A DNA stretch of 64,000 nucleotides from Methyloversatilis thermotolerans (GTDB lineage Bacteria; Pseudomonadota; Gammaproteobacteria; Burkholderiales; Rhodocyclaceae). Within the stretch, counting starts at the first letter, position 1. Every line of letters starts with the position of its first letter. This document shows positions 16,455-25,726 of the stretch, in pieces. The position numbers and the translations under genes are program-made. The DNA lies in contig NZ_KB889967.1 of assembly GCF_000372885.1 (NCBI RefSeq), forward strand, positions 2,290,655 to 2,354,654, written 5' to 3'. The notes under the pieces were generated by a model. That model was given only the letters and a program-made list of their open reading frames with translations. It was not told the DNA's origin and did no database searches.

Positions 16455-17303
16455 CTATAACTTCGCCGACGGCGGATGGAGCAGCGCCAGCACCCCGCTG
16501 GCGACGATCAGTGCCATGCCGGCCCAGACCACGGCGGCTGGCGCTTCGTTCCACAGCAGCAGGCTGAACAGCGTTGAGAACGCCACCGTGGTGTAGGCAA
16601 GGCTTGCCGACACCAAGGTAGGTCCGCCCTTGTAGGCCGCCGTCATGCATAGTTGCGCGGCCGCGCCGAAGCTGCCGACACCGGCCAGCAGCAGCAAGGT
16701 ACCGGGTGCCGGCCAATGGAAACCGCCGTCGACCAGGGTCCACGCCGCTGCGATCAGCGACGCGCACAGCGAAAAGTACAGCACGATGCGCCATTCGGGT
16801 TCGCCCAGCCGGCCAAGGTCTCGCACGCTGAGGTAGGCCATAGCCGCGATCAGCCCTGAAGCCAGGCCGCACAGCCCGCCCAGCCATTGATCGGCCGCCA
16901 TCGATGGCTGCAGCACCAGAACGACGCCGACAAAACCGAGCAGCAGCGCACTGCCCACCGGCCGGGACAGTTCGCCGCGCGAGGTCAGACCGAGCCAGGC
17001 CGCCATGAACAAGGGTGAGGTGTAGTTCAGTGTGACAGCGGTGGGCAACGGCAGCCACGCGATGGCCTGGAAATACAGGACGAGAGAAACACCGCCCGAC
17101 AGGCCGCGCTTCAGATGGACCGATGCATGGGGTGTCGCGAAACGCGCACCGCGCAGCTTCATGAACACGCCTATCAACAGCAGCGAAATGAAGGAACGGT
17201 AGAAGGCAATTTCAGCCGCGGGCAGCGCCTCGCTGGCCAGCTTCACGCACACGCCCATGGACGCGAACAACACGCTGGCCAGCAGCATCCACAAGGACTT
17301 CAT
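16455..17303 (-). CDS. EamA-family (DMT superfamily) transporter
   Basis: A 282-residue inner-membrane protein with about ten hydrophobic helices arranged as two EamA repeats (first repeat residues 1-135 with FYRSFISLLLIG; second 145-275 with LCMTAAYKGGPTLVSA and LLLWNEAP). It probably exports or imports a small metabolite; the substrate is not predictable. The ATG at MKSLWMLLAS was chosen; an in-frame TTG six codons upstream overlaps the poly-T of the terminator described next and is unlikely. It is the first gene of an operon with the SpoIIAA-like, sulfurtransferase and DUF3253 genes. Confidence 0.9.
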   Translation of the reverse strand: MKSLWMLLASVLFASMGVCVKLASEALPAAEIAFYRSFISLLLIGVFMKLRGARFATPHASVHLKRGLSGGVSLVLYFQAIAWLPLPTAVTLNYTSPLFMAAWLGLTSRGELSRPVGSALLLGFVGVVLVLQPSMAADQWLGGLCGLASGLIAAMAYLSVRDLGRLGEPEWRIVLYFSLCASLIAAAWTLVDGGFHWPAPGTLLLLAGVGSFGAAAQLCMTAAYKGGPTLVSASLAYTTVAFSTLFSLLLWNEAPAAVVWAGMALIVASGVLALLHPPSAKL

Positions 17304-17319
17304 CGCGCGCGGTGCGGTC

Positions 17320-17347
17320 AAAAAAACAGGGCACCGCGGTGCCCTGT
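17320..17347 (-). terminator. Rho-independent terminator after the Rieske oxygenase gene
   Basis: A 22-base perfect palindrome (ACAGGGCACCG / CGGTGCCCTGT) followed on the minus strand by a run of seven T. It lies 23 bases beyond the oxygenase stop and immediately ahead of the eamA start, so it insulates the two genes. Confidence 0.9.
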
Positions 17348-17370
17348 CATGGATTCATGCGATACATCCC

Positions 17371-18474
17371 TCACAGGTAGTCCGCCATCTCGCGGCGGAA
17401 CCATTCGTGGAAATGCTGCATGCCGTCCTCCATGGGGGACTGGTAAGGACCGACCTCGGAGCGCCCCTGCTTGAGCAGCGCCCGCCGGCCGGCGTCCATG
17501 CGCTCGCCGATCTCGTCGTCCTCGCGCGCGGTTTCCATGTAGGCGGCACGTTCAGCTTCAATGAATTCGCGCTCGAACAGCACGATTTCCTCGGGATAGT
17601 AGAACTCCACCACATTCATCGTCCGGTCCAGCGACTGCGGGTACAGCGTACTCACGACCAGCACGTGCGGATACCACTCGACCATGATGTTCGGGTAGTA
17701 GGTCAGCCAGATCGCACCATGCGGCGGCAGCTCGCCTCGGTAGAAGTCGAGCACGGCGCGGTGCCACTTCTCGTAGGTCGGCGAGCCGGGTCGCGCCAGT
17801 CGATTGTTGACACCGACCCTCTGCACTGAATAGTGCGGCGCGAACTGCCAGCTCAGGTCATCGCAGGTCACGAACTTGCCCAGCCCCGGGTGGAAGGGCT
17901 CGACGTGGTAATCCTCGAGATACACCTCGATGAAGGTTTTCCAGTTGTAGTTGCACAGGTGCATCTCTACGTGATCCAGCATGTAGCCGGAAAAATCGAG
18001 GTCCCGCGCCACCTGCATGCCGGCCAGATCGGACACGATGTCGCGCTTGCCCGCGAACAGCAGTCCCTTCCAGTTCTGCAGCGGCTGACGCTTCAGATTC
18101 AGGCAGGGTGTGTTGGGAAAATGCGGCGCGCCCAGCAGTTCGCCACGTGTGTCGTAGGTCCAGCGGTGGACCGGGCACACGATATTGGGCGTGTTGCCGC
18201 GCCCCTTCATCATGATGGCCTGCCGGTGGCGGCAGACATTGGACAGCAATTCGACGCCGGATTCGTTGCGCACCAGCATCAACGCGTCGTCGGCCCAGCC
18301 CAGTGTGTGATAGTCCCCGACCGTGGGTACCATCAACTCATGGCCCACGTAGCCCGGGCCATTATCGAAAAGCACGCGCTTTTCGAGTTCGAACAGCGCT
18401 TCGTCAAAGTACCAGGAAACCGGAAACTGCGATTGAGCCGGCTCCAGGCGGGTAATGGACTGTATATCGGACAT
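17371..18474 (-). CDS. Aromatic ring-hydroxylating (Rieske) oxygenase, alpha subunit
   Basis: A 367-residue Rieske non-heme iron oxygenase. The Rieske 2Fe-2S ligands are Cys81-x-His83 and Cys100-x2-His103 (CRHR and CPVH), and the mononuclear iron site is marked by EDYHVEPFH with His190 and His195. It would carry out a mono- or dioxygenation or O-/N-demethylation with electrons from a separate reductase. No reductase, ferredoxin or beta subunit lies nearby, so the electron donor must be encoded elsewhere. Substrate unknown. It is monocistronic: a strong terminator follows and xseB is divergent. Confidence 0.9.
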   Translation of the reverse strand: MSDIQSITRLEPAQSQFPVSWYFDEALFELEKRVLFDNGPGYVGHELMVPTVGDYHTLGWADDALMLVRNESGVELLSNVCRHRQAIMMKGRGNTPNIVCPVHRWTYDTRGELLGAPHFPNTPCLNLKRQPLQNWKGLLFAGKRDIVSDLAGMQVARDLDFSGYMLDHVEMHLCNYNWKTFIEVYLEDYHVEPFHPGLGKFVTCDDLSWQFAPHYSVQRVGVNNRLARPGSPTYEKWHRAVLDFYRGELPPHGAIWLTYYPNIMVEWYPHVLVVSTLYPQSLDRTMNVVEFYYPEEIVLFEREFIEAERAAYMETAREDDEIGERMDAGRRALLKQGRSEVGPYQSPMEDGMQHFHEWFRREMADYL

Positions 18475-18605
18475 TCCCCAACCCCTGCGTCAAAGTTGGA
18501 AAACCGCGTGTCTCCCATCGCGGACCCCGCCGCGCAACGCCCATGGACGTGCCGGCGATGCACGCAAACGCGTGACAAAGCCGGTCAGTATAGCGCCTCG
18601 GCGGT

Positions 18606-18634
18606 TTGACCGACTGATACATATCAGCTATTTT
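18606..18634 (+). promoter_or_regulatory. Predicted promoter of xseB-ispA-dxs with operator-like inverted repeat
   Basis: TTGACC (-35) and TATTTT (-10) are separated by 17 bases, 29 bases before the xseB ATG. The spacer holds CTGATA-CA-TATCAG, an inverted repeat with six-base arms, at 18614-18627, which is where a repressor would block polymerase. Prediction from sequence only. Confidence 0.5.
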
Positions 18635-18663
18635 TCAACGTTTACCCGAAGCTCCCCGTACGC

Positions 18664-18912
18664 ATGATCCGAAAAGCCGACACGGCGTCCACGCCCGCCA
18701 GCTTCGAGCAGGCCATCGAAGAACTGGAATCCATCGTGCGGGCCATGGAAGACGGCAAGCTGCCCCTGGATGGCGCACTGGATCGTTACCAGCGCGGCGT
18801 CGAGCTTGTACGTTTCTGCCAAGAGGCGCTGAATACCGCCGAACAGAAGGTGCAGATTCTCGAGGAAGGTCTGCTCAAGGACTTCAGCACCGGGGATCTG
18901 CGCGATGAGTGA
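18664..18912 (+). CDS. xseB: Exodeoxyribonuclease VII small subunit
   Basis: The 82-residue small subunit of exonuclease VII, which degrades single-stranded DNA together with XseA. The family pattern is clear: SFEQAIEELESIVRAMEDGKLPLD followed by the helix DRYQRGVELVRFCQEALNTAEQKVQ. It heads an operon with ispA and dxs, a common proteobacterial arrangement. The ispA start overlaps its 3' end by eight bases. Confidence 0.95.
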   Translation: MIRKADTASTPASFEQAIEELESIVRAMEDGKLPLDGALDRYQRGVELVRFCQEALNTAEQKVQILEEGLLKDFSTGDLRDE

Positions 18913-19801
18913 TACCGCAGCCGGCTTTGCCGACTGGATCATCAACGTCCAGACCCGCACCGAGCGCGCGCTCGAGCACTTCCTGCCAGCCTCGGTGCTT
19001 GCCCCGCAGCGGCTGCACGAGGCCATGCGCTATGCCGTGCTGGGCGGCGGCAAGCGCGTACGCCCGTTGCTCGCGCATGCGGCGGGCGAGTTCGCAAGCG
19101 CCCCCCCCGAAGCGATCGATGCAGCCGCCTGTGCGGTCGAACTGATACACGCCTATTCCCTGGTACACGACGATATGCCGTGCATGGACGATGACGTGCT
19201 TCGACGCGGCAAACCGACCGTGCACGTGCACTACGACGACGCCACCGCCCTGCTGGTCGGCGACAGTCTTCAGTCTCTAGCCTTCCACCTGCTGGCGGAA
19301 CATTGCCCGGTTGCGCCGGAAAGACGCGTGACCATGGTGAATCAACTGGCGATCGCATCCGGTTCGCGCGGCATGGCGGGCGGCCAGGCGATAGACCTCG
19401 CTTCGGTCGGTGTGGCGCTGGGCGTGCACGAACTCGAGTACATGCATATCCACAAAACCGGCGCACTGATCCGTTGCGCCATCCGGCTCGGTTATCACTG
19501 CGGTGAAATCGAAGTAGACGCGGCCGCGCGTCTGGACCACTATGCAGCTACCGTCGGCCTTCTGTTCCAGGTGGTCGACGACGTGCTCGACTGTGAAGCC
19601 AGTACCGAGGCGCTGGGAAAAACCGCGGGCAAGGATGCTGCCGCGAACAAACCGACCTATGTCAGCACGCTGGGACTGACGGGCGCGCGAGAGCGCGCCC
19701 GCGAGCTGCACGCCGAAGCGCTGGACAGCCTGTCCTCGCTCGGCGCTCCCGCCCGCCGCCTGCGTGAGCTGGCGGATTTCGTGCTGACGAGGAAGCACTG
19801 A
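18905..19801 (+). CDS. ispA: Polyprenyl synthetase (farnesyl diphosphate synthase)
   Basis: Makes geranyl/farnesyl diphosphate from IPP and DMAPP in the cytoplasm. The 298-residue protein has the first aspartate-rich motif DDMPCMDDD near residues 86-94, the GGGKRVRP loop near 40, GQAIDL, and the second aspartate motif DDVLD. Spacing in the first motif (DDx4D type) is that of type II bacterial FPP synthases. It overlaps xseB and is followed one base later by dxs, so isoprenoid precursor synthesis and chain elongation are co-expressed. Confidence 0.95.
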   Translation: MSDTAAGFADWIINVQTRTERALEHFLPASVLAPQRLHEAMRYAVLGGGKRVRPLLAHAAGEFASAPPEAIDAAACAVELIHAYSLVHDDMPCMDDDVLRRGKPTVHVHYDDATALLVGDSLQSLAFHLLAEHCPVAPERRVTMVNQLAIASGSRGMAGGQAIDLASVGVALGVHELEYMHIHKTGALIRCAIRLGYHCGEIEVDAAARLDHYAATVGLLFQVVDDVLDCEASTEALGKTAGKDAAANKPTYVSTLGLTGARERARELHAEALDSLSSLGAPARRLRELADFVLTRKH

Positions 19802-19802
19802 C

Positions 19803-21680
19803 ATGGACAGATCCTTGCACACCGCGAGCGCTTATCCCTTGCTCGAGAAAATCGACAGCCCGGCCGACGTGAGGTCGCTTGACAACCGGGAACTGCTGCA
19901 GCTTGCGACCGAACTGCGCGCCTTCCTGGTGGAATCCGTGTCGCGTACCGGCGGTCACCTGTCCTCCAACCTGGGCACCGTGGAACTGACGGTGGCGCTG
20001 CATCACGTCTACAACACGCCACACGATCGCATCGTATGGGACGTCGGCCATCAGACCTACGCGCACAAGATCCTGACCGGCCGGCGCGAAGGCATGGCCA
20101 CCTTGCGGCAGTACAAAGGGGTGAGCGGCTTCCCGCGCCGCTGCGAGAGTGAGTACGACACCTTCGGCACCGCACACTCGTCGACCTCGATCTCTGCGGC
20201 ACTGGGCATGGCGATCGCGGCCCGCGCGCTGGGTCAGCGGCGGCACAGCATCGCCGTGATCGGCGACGGCGCAATGACCGCCGGAATGGCCTTCGAAGCC
20301 CTGAACAATGCCGGTGTCGAGGACGCCGACCTGCTGGTCATCCTCAACGACAACGACATGTCGATCTCGCCACCGGTCGGTGCGCTCAACAAGTACCTGA
20401 CCCGCCTGCTGTCCGGCCACACCTACAATGCCGCCCGGCGCGCGGGTGCCCGGGTGCTCGAAATCGCCCCTTCGCTGCGCGAATTCGCCAAGCGCGCCGA
20501 GGAACACGTGAAGGGCATGATCACGCCCGGCACCCTGTTCGAGGAATTCGGATTCCACTATTACGGTCCGATCGATGGTCACGATCTCGATGCACTGATT
20601 CCGACTCTGGAGAACCTGCGCGAACTGCCCGGCCCCAAGTTCCTGCACGTGATCACCAAAAAGGGATACGGCTACAAGCTGGCCGAAGCCGACCCCATCC
20701 TCTATCACGGCGTAGGCAAGTTCGATCATGAGGCGGGCATCGAGACCGGCAAGGGCGGCGGCAAGCTCACTTATACCCAGGTATTCGGCGACTGGCTGTG
20801 CGACATGGCGGCCCGTTCGGACCGTCTGATGGCGGTGACGCCGGCGATGCGCGAAGGCTCCGGCATGGTGCGCTTCGCCGAGGAATACCCGAAGCGCTAC
20901 TTCGATGTGGGCATCGCCGAACAGCACGCCCTCACTTTCGCGGCGGGCTTGGCCTGTGAAGGCGTGAAGCCGGTCGTCGCCATCTACTCCACCTTCCTGC
21001 AGCGCGCCTACGATCAACTCATTCACGACATCTGCCTGCAGAACCTGCCGGTCATGATGGCGCTGGACCGCGCAGGTCTGGTGGGAGCGGATGGCGCCAC
21101 GCACCATGGCGCCTTCGACCTGTCCTATCTGCTCTGTCTGCCGAACATCGTCGTCATGACGCCGAGCGACGAGAACGAATGCCGGCAGATGCTTTATACC
21201 GCCTATCTGCACGAAGGGCCAAGCGCTGTGCGTTATCCGCGCGGCAGTGGCCCGGGCATCGCGCCGCAGAAGGACATGCAGGCGCTGCCTGTCGGTCGTG
21301 GCGAGCTTCGTCGCAGCGGACAGGGCCGCCCTGCCTTGCTCGCCTTCGGCGCGATGCTGGCGCCGGCTCTGGCGGTGGCGGATGAATTCGACGCCAGCGT
21401 CGCGAACATGCGCTTTGCCAAGCCACTGGACCAGGCACTGATCCTCGAACTGGCGGCCCGTCATGCACTGATCGTGACGCTCGAGGAAAACGCCGTGATC
21501 GGAGGTGCGGGCAGCGAGGTCGAGCGCGTGATCCACGAGGCCGGGCTGAGCTGTCGCGTGCTGCGCATAGGGTTGCCGGACCGTTTCGTCGACCATGGGG
21601 ATCCCGCGCAGTTGCATGCGGAAACCGGACTGGATGCAGCTGGCGTACGCCTGCGCGTCCGGGCCGCTCTCGATCGGTAA
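19803..21680 (+). CDS. dxs: 1-deoxy-D-xylulose-5-phosphate synthase
   Basis: Thiamine-diphosphate enzyme that condenses pyruvate and glyceraldehyde 3-phosphate, the first step of the MEP isoprenoid pathway. The 625-residue protein has the expected length. The TPP motif is [16 protein letters not shown] near 156-171, with [18 protein letters not shown] near 40-57, and the transketolase pyrimidine domain begins near 318 (YTQVFGDWL). The C-terminal transketolase domain ends normally. It is the last gene of xseB-ispA-dxs. Confidence 0.97.
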   Translation: MDRSLHTASAYPLLEKIDSPADVRSLDNRELLQLATELRAFLVESVSRTGGHLSSNLGTVELTVALHHVYNTPHDRIVWDVGHQTYAHKILTGRREGMATLRQYKGVSGFPRRCESEYDTFGTAHSSTSISAALGMAIAARALGQRRHSIAVIGDGAMTAGMAFEALNNAGVEDADLLVILNDNDMSISPPVGALNKYLTRLLSGHTYNAARRAGARVLEIAPSLREFAKRAEEHVKGMITPGTLFEEFGFHYYGPIDGHDLDALIPTLENLRELPGPKFLHVITKKGYGYKLAEADPILYHGVGKFDHEAGIETGKGGGKLTYTQVFGDWLCDMAARSDRLMAVTPAMREGSGMVRFAEEYPKRYFDVGIAEQHALTFAAGLACEGVKPVVAIYSTFLQRAYDQLIHDICLQNLPVMMALDRAGLVGADGATHHGAFDLSYLLCLPNIVVMTPSDENECRQMLYTAYLHEGPSAVRYPRGSGPGIAPQKDMQALPVGRGELRRSGQGRPALLAFGAMLAPALAVADEFDASVANMRFAKPLDQALILELAARHALIVTLEENAVIGGAGSEVERVIHEAGLSCRVLRIGLPDRFVDHGDPAQLHAETGLDAAGVRLRVRAALDR

Positions 21681-21736
21681 GGCCGGACTGCGAGCCACGG
21701 CTGCGATTGCGGCTCGTGCGGCGCGTCCGCCCCGGG

Positions 21737-22453
21737 TCAGGTCGGCGTGCGTTCCGGCAGTAACCGTGCATATTCGTTCTTCACCACCCGGTAGCACTCG
21801 CATGTGCGCTGCTCGAGCCCGGTCCTGTCAAGCACATGGATATGACCGCGGGCGTAATGGATCAGGCCGATCTTCTGAAGCTTGAGTGCCGCTTCCGTCA
21901 CGCCTTCCCGACGCACGCCAAGCATGTTCGCGATCAGCTCCTGGGTCATGATCAGTTCGTCGCCCGGCAGCCGATCGAGGCTCAATAAGAGCCAGCGGCA
22001 CAGTTGCTGATCCAGCGTATGGTGGCGATTGCAGACGGCGGTCTGCGCCATCTGGGTGATCAGCGCCTGCGTGTAGCGCAGCAGCAGATGCATGACAGGC
22101 CCGGCGCGATTGAACTCCTCCTTCAGCACCCGGGCACTCAGACGCACGCACCAGCCCGCACTCTGCACGACGGCACGGCTTGGCGTCGACTCGCCGCCCA
22201 TGAACAGCGAAATTCCGACGATACCTTCATTGCCGACCACCGCAATCTCGGCCGACGCACCGTTCTCCATCACATAAAGCAAGGACACGATCGCGCTGAC
22301 CGGAAAGTACACATGGCTGAGAACGCGGCCCGATTCGCAGATCACCGCGCCGAGCGACATGTCGACCCACTCGAGATGAGGCTGCCAGCGCAGCCATTCG
22401 GCTTCCGGAAGCACCGCCAGCAGGCGATTGATCCTTGGATTGTCAGGGGGCAC
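21737..22453 (-). CDS. Crp/Fnr-family transcriptional regulator (GNEG subgroup)
   Basis: A 238-residue regulator with a cyclic-nucleotide-binding-like beta barrel in the N-terminal half (FPVSAIVSLLYVMENGASAEIAVVGNEGIVG, residues about 50-80) and a Crp-type winged helix (MTQELIANMLGVRREGVTEAALKLQKIGLI). It lacks the RxS cAMP-phosphate-binding signature and the N-terminal Fnr cysteines, so the effector is unknown. The tail carries CECYRVVKNEY, a Cys-x-Cys-Tyr motif also present in the second Crp-like protein of this window. It stands alone, convergent with dxs. Confidence 0.88.
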   Translation of the reverse strand: MPPDNPRINRLLAVLPEAEWLRWQPHLEWVDMSLGAVICESGRVLSHVYFPVSAIVSLLYVMENGASAEIAVVGNEGIVGISLFMGGESTPSRAVVQSAGWCVRLSARVLKEEFNRAGPVMHLLLRYTQALITQMAQTAVCNRHHTLDQQLCRWLLLSLDRLPGDELIMTQELIANMLGVRREGVTEAALKLQKIGLIHYARGHIHVLDRTGLEQRTCECYRVVKNEYARLLPERTPT

Positions 22454-22758
22454 GTTCGACCTGCTCAGGCAAGAGTGATGATCGATCGGGCACGCGCGTC
22501 TGCCCGCAACCGGAAAGCATCTGGATCAAATATAGCAAGTGATCGCCGGAATGCTGTGTTCGATAACGAACACAAGCCGCACAGTGATGCGCACCGGCTC
22601 ACCGGGCACGCACACCTGAGGATGGTGCCGGCAGGCACCCACCTGAACTGGAATGGATAATGAGGTGGACGCGAATCCCTTCGGCGGGGCAGCCACGACA
22701 AGCGGTGTGGAATCGCTGGCAGCCGGAATGCGCACCAGCCCCCCCCGGACAGACAGCC
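22454..22758. other. Intergenic region upstream of the Crp-like gene
   Basis: About 305 bases between two minus-strand genes. Frames here are short and do not resemble known proteins. It must contain the promoter of the Crp-like gene, but I cannot point to a convincing one, and I see no terminator with a T-run for the GGDEF/EAL gene. Confidence 0.5.
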
Positions 22759-25338
22759 TCACTGCTGCGGCAGGCGTGAACCGCCGCTCGCAGCGGCATC
22801 GCCAGGTCGGACCGGTACAGCGCCCGAGAGCAGTGCGACGATGCTGTCGGGGCCAGCCGGGCGGCCCAGCAGATGCCCCTGTCCGACATCGCATCCCAGT
22901 ACGCGCAGCAGGGCCAACTGCCGCTCGCTTTCGACGCCCGGTGCGATCACCTGCGTGCGAAGATGTGCAGCCATGCCGATCAGCGCCCCGACGACGCCAC
23001 CGTCGCCCGGGTCTGAATCGAGGTCGCGCGTGAAGGACTGGCTGATCTTCAGTGCGTCAAACGGCACTCGACTGAGGAGGCCCAGGCTGGAAAAGCCTCC
23101 GCCGAAGTCGTCGAGAACGACCTTCACACCCAGACACTTGAGCGACTTCATCGCAAGGGAGGAAAGGTCCGCGTTCTGCATGAGGCGGCTTTCCGCCACT
23201 TCGATTCCGAGCAGATGCGCCGCAACGCCGGTCTCGCGAAGAATGAGTGCAACGCTATTGGCAAAATCCGGATGCCATAACTCGAGTACCGAGACATTCA
23301 CGGAGACCGGCACGACATCGAGCCCGAGGTCCTGCCAGGTACGCAATTGCCCGCATGCCTCGCGGATCACCCACTGCCCTATCGGTATGCTCAGACCGCA
23401 CTCCTCCGCTATCTGCATGAATTGGGAGGGGTGAGTCAGACCCTGCTCAGGATTACGCCAGCGCAACAGAGCCTCGACCCCCACCATCGAACCGGATACG
23501 AGGCTCATCTGGGGCTGATAGTGCAGGAACAGATCATGCTCGAAGAATGCCCGACGAAGGCTGGCTTCGACCCGCGTGCGATGCACCGCGTTCGCATTCA
23601 TACCGGGCGTGAAGAACTGACAGCGGTCGCGGCCCTGAGCCTTGGCGTGGTACATCGCGGTGTCGGCATTGCGCATCATGGCGTCGGCGGTCGCCCCGTC
23701 GTCCGGATACACGCTGATGCCCACACTCAGAGTGACGCACAGTGCGTGTCCGGCGATCTGCTGGGGTTCCGAGAAGGCCTGAAGCACCTTCTCGGCAACG
23801 CCTGCGGCATCCTGCGGCCGTTCGATCTCGGCCAGCAGGATGACGAACTCGTCACCACCCTGGCGGCAGACGGAATCGGTGGTGCGCACACAGCCCACCA
23901 GTCGTCCGGCGACGTGCTGGAGTACCTGGTCGCCGAGAGCATGACCAAGCGAATCATTGATGCGCTTGAAGTGATCGAGGTCGATGAACAGCAGTGCAAC
24001 CTGTTTGTGATGTCTCGCCGCCTGACCGATGGCCTGGGCCAGGCGCTCGGTCAGCAAGGCGCGGTTCGGCAGCCCGGTGAGGAAGTCGTGCTGCGCCATG
24101 TGCGCCATGCGCATGGTCACGGCACGGGACTGGCTGACATCATGGAACACGATCACCGCACCGGTCACCTTGCCTTGCCGGTCATGTATCGGTGCCGCCG
24201 AATCCTCGATCGGCAATTCGACACCATCACGACGGACAAGCAGACAATCCATCGCCAGGCTGACCGTCCTGTCCTCGGCAACGGCACGCTGCGCCGGATT
24301 GACGGCCACCGCTCGCGTCGTCCCGTCGATCACGTAGAATACCTCGGTCAGCGGTTTCCCCAGCGCGTCGATTGCCGTCCAGCCGGTCATCGACTCCGCC
24401 ATGCGATTCAGGTAGCTGACACGGCCGGACAAGTCCGTAGCCAGCACTGCATCGCCAATCGAGTTAAGCGTGACCTGTGCCCGCTCCTTCTCGTCGAAGA
24501 GCGCCTCCTCCGCCCGCTGCAGTACCGCCTCGGCCGCCTTGCGTCCGGTGATGTCCTCGACAGTCTGCACACAGCCCTGGAGCACACCACCATCCATCAT
24601 GAAGGAGGCATGCAGACGCGTCCATACGACGCTTCCATCGTCGTGCAGAAGGCGCATGTCTTCTCCGAACGGAACCCCCATCCGTCGCGCTGCAGCCCAT
24701 GCCCGCTGCACGCGCACACGATCATCGGGATGAATGAAATGGCTCCAGTGCACGCCGGCCGTCTGTCCGGAATCGAATCCGGAAATGGAGAGGAACGCTG
24801 CGTTGGTGTAGGTGCACTTCCCCTGTGGATCGGTGACCAGTATGCCGAGCGGACACGCGCTGCTGATCGCACGGAAGCGCGCCTCGCTGATGCGCAGAGC
24901 CTGTGCGGCTGCGCGTCTTTGCATCGCGTGATCCACCGCGCGCGCCAGCCAGTGCGCATCACAGTGCGCATCGGTGCGGCCGCGAAGCAGGAAGTCGTGC
25001 GCGCCGCGCCGCAGCGCCTCGCGCGCCTGTGCCTCGGCGCCGGACTCGACCAGCACCAGAACCAGCGCTTCCGGCGCGAGCACGCGTATCTGCTCGCAGG
25101 TGTCAAGGGCATCAAAAAAAGGGAAGGCGAGATCCAGCAACACGACGGCGACGCCACCCTCGGCCAGACGTGTACGCGCATCAGCAAGCGTCGTGACGCA
25201 CTCGACCAGATATGGGCGTCCGGTCATCACGTGTGCCTGTTCCGCTTCAAGCGCGTTGCGCAGCCGCCCGGCATCCTGAGCATCCGCATGTATGATCAGC
25301 ACGCGGGTCATCGCCGCATCGATGTCGTGGGCATCCAT
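22759..25338 (-). CDS. Response-regulator receiver / PAS / PAS / GGDEF / EAL protein with degenerate EAL
   Basis: An 859-residue cytoplasmic signalling protein. Order of domains: receiver-like (residues about 10-130, VLLDLAF with a likely acceptor Asp), PAS (about 150-270), second PAS (about 285-400), GGDEF (about 415-580) and EAL (about 595-845). The cyclase site is intact (QGGDEF) and has the inhibitory I-site RTTD exactly five residues ahead. The EAL domain keeps EALLRW and DDFG but has Pro800 in place of the catalytic Glu of the AEGVE motif (here APGVE) and LKIS in place of LKID. It is therefore probably a c-di-GMP synthase whose EAL serves for binding or regulation. No partner kinase lies alongside. 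Confidence 0.92.
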   Translation of the reverse strand: MDAHDIDAAMTRVLIIHADAQDAGRLRNALEAEQAHVMTGRPYLVECVTTLADARTRLAEGGVAVVLLDLAFPFFDALDTCEQIRVLAPEALVLVLVESGAEAQAREALRRGAHDFLLRGRTDAHCDAHWLARAVDHAMQRRAAAQALRISEARFRAISSACPLGILVTDPQGKCTYTNAAFLSISGFDSGQTAGVHWSHFIHPDDRVRVQRAWAAARRMGVPFGEDMRLLHDDGSVVWTRLHASFMMDGGVLQGCVQTVEDITGRKAAEAVLQRAEEALFDEKERAQVTLNSIGDAVLATDLSGRVSYLNRMAESMTGWTAIDALGKPLTEVFYVIDGTTRAVAVNPAQRAVAEDRTVSLAMDCLLVRRDGVELPIEDSAAPIHDRQGKVTGAVIVFHDVSQSRAVTMRMAHMAQHDFLTGLPNRALLTERLAQAIGQAARHHKQVALLFIDLDHFKRINDSLGHALGDQVLQHVAGRLVGCVRTTDSVCRQGGDEFVILLAEIERPQDAAGVAEKVLQAFSEPQQIAGHALCVTLSVGISVYPDDGATADAMMRNADTAMYHAKAQGRDRCQFFTPGMNANAVHRTRVEASLRRAFFEHDLFLHYQPQMSLVSGSMVGVEALLRWRNPEQGLTHPSQFMQIAEECGLSIPIGQWVIREACGQLRTWQDLGLDVVPVSVNVSVLELWHPDFANSVALILRETGVAAHLLGIEVAESRLMQNADLSSLAMKSLKCLGVKVVLDDFGGGFSSLGLLSRVPFDALKISQSFTRDLDSDPGDGGVVGALIGMAAHLRTQVIAPGVESERQLALLRVLGCDVGQGHLLGRPAGPDSIVALLSGAVPVRPGDAAASGGSRLPQQ

Positions 25339-25353
25339 CGCGCATCTCCGGGC

Positions 25354-25569
25354 TCAGGGCAGGCGCTTGAGGCGCACATTGCCTTCCCAGATGCAGCTCA
25401 TCGAGCCGCAGCGGTAGCGGTGGACGGACACGAACATGTTGATGAACAGGTCCATGAAATTGCGTTGTACGCGGTAGGCGGCGCGCCCGCAGCGGGGGCA
25501 CGGGATGCCTTTCGCGTAATGGCCGGAATCGTCGCTGCGTCCGGCCCGGCCGATAGCGGGTGTATTCAT
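25354..25569 (-). CDS. Small zinc-ribbon-like protein
   Basis: A 71-residue protein with two cysteine pairs, CPRC (24-27) and CGSMSC (54-59), flanking a central hydrophobic stretch NFMDLFINMFVSVHRYRC. The pattern suggests a small zinc ribbon, perhaps in a membrane-proximal or protein-binding role; I do not recognise a named family. GGAG with good spacing precedes the ATG at MNTPAIGRAG; the frame continues upstream but is not coding-like. It lies 15 bases upstream of the GGDEF/EAL gene on the same strand, so the two are probably co-transcribed. Confidence 0.7.
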   Translation of the reverse strand: MNTPAIGRAGRSDDSGHYAKGIPCPRCGRAAYRVQRNFMDLFINMFVSVHRYRCGSMSCIWEGNVRLKRLP

Positions 25570-25726
25570 CGGAATCTCCGTCTCGTCTCGAGTGCCGACG
25601 GTGGCCCGGTTGGCCGAACCGACCGCCGGCTGCGAAATCGCCGATTCGCCGTCCTCACGGCGCTTCTTCTCCATCACGCCAGTCGGCGCGGCGAAGCTCG
25701 GCCCCGGAGGACGATTTTCCCGGCGC

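Noticed and set aside
19662-21803. 713-residue minus-strand frame
   Set aside because: Antisense to dxs; His/Arg/Gln-rich without any family resemblance.
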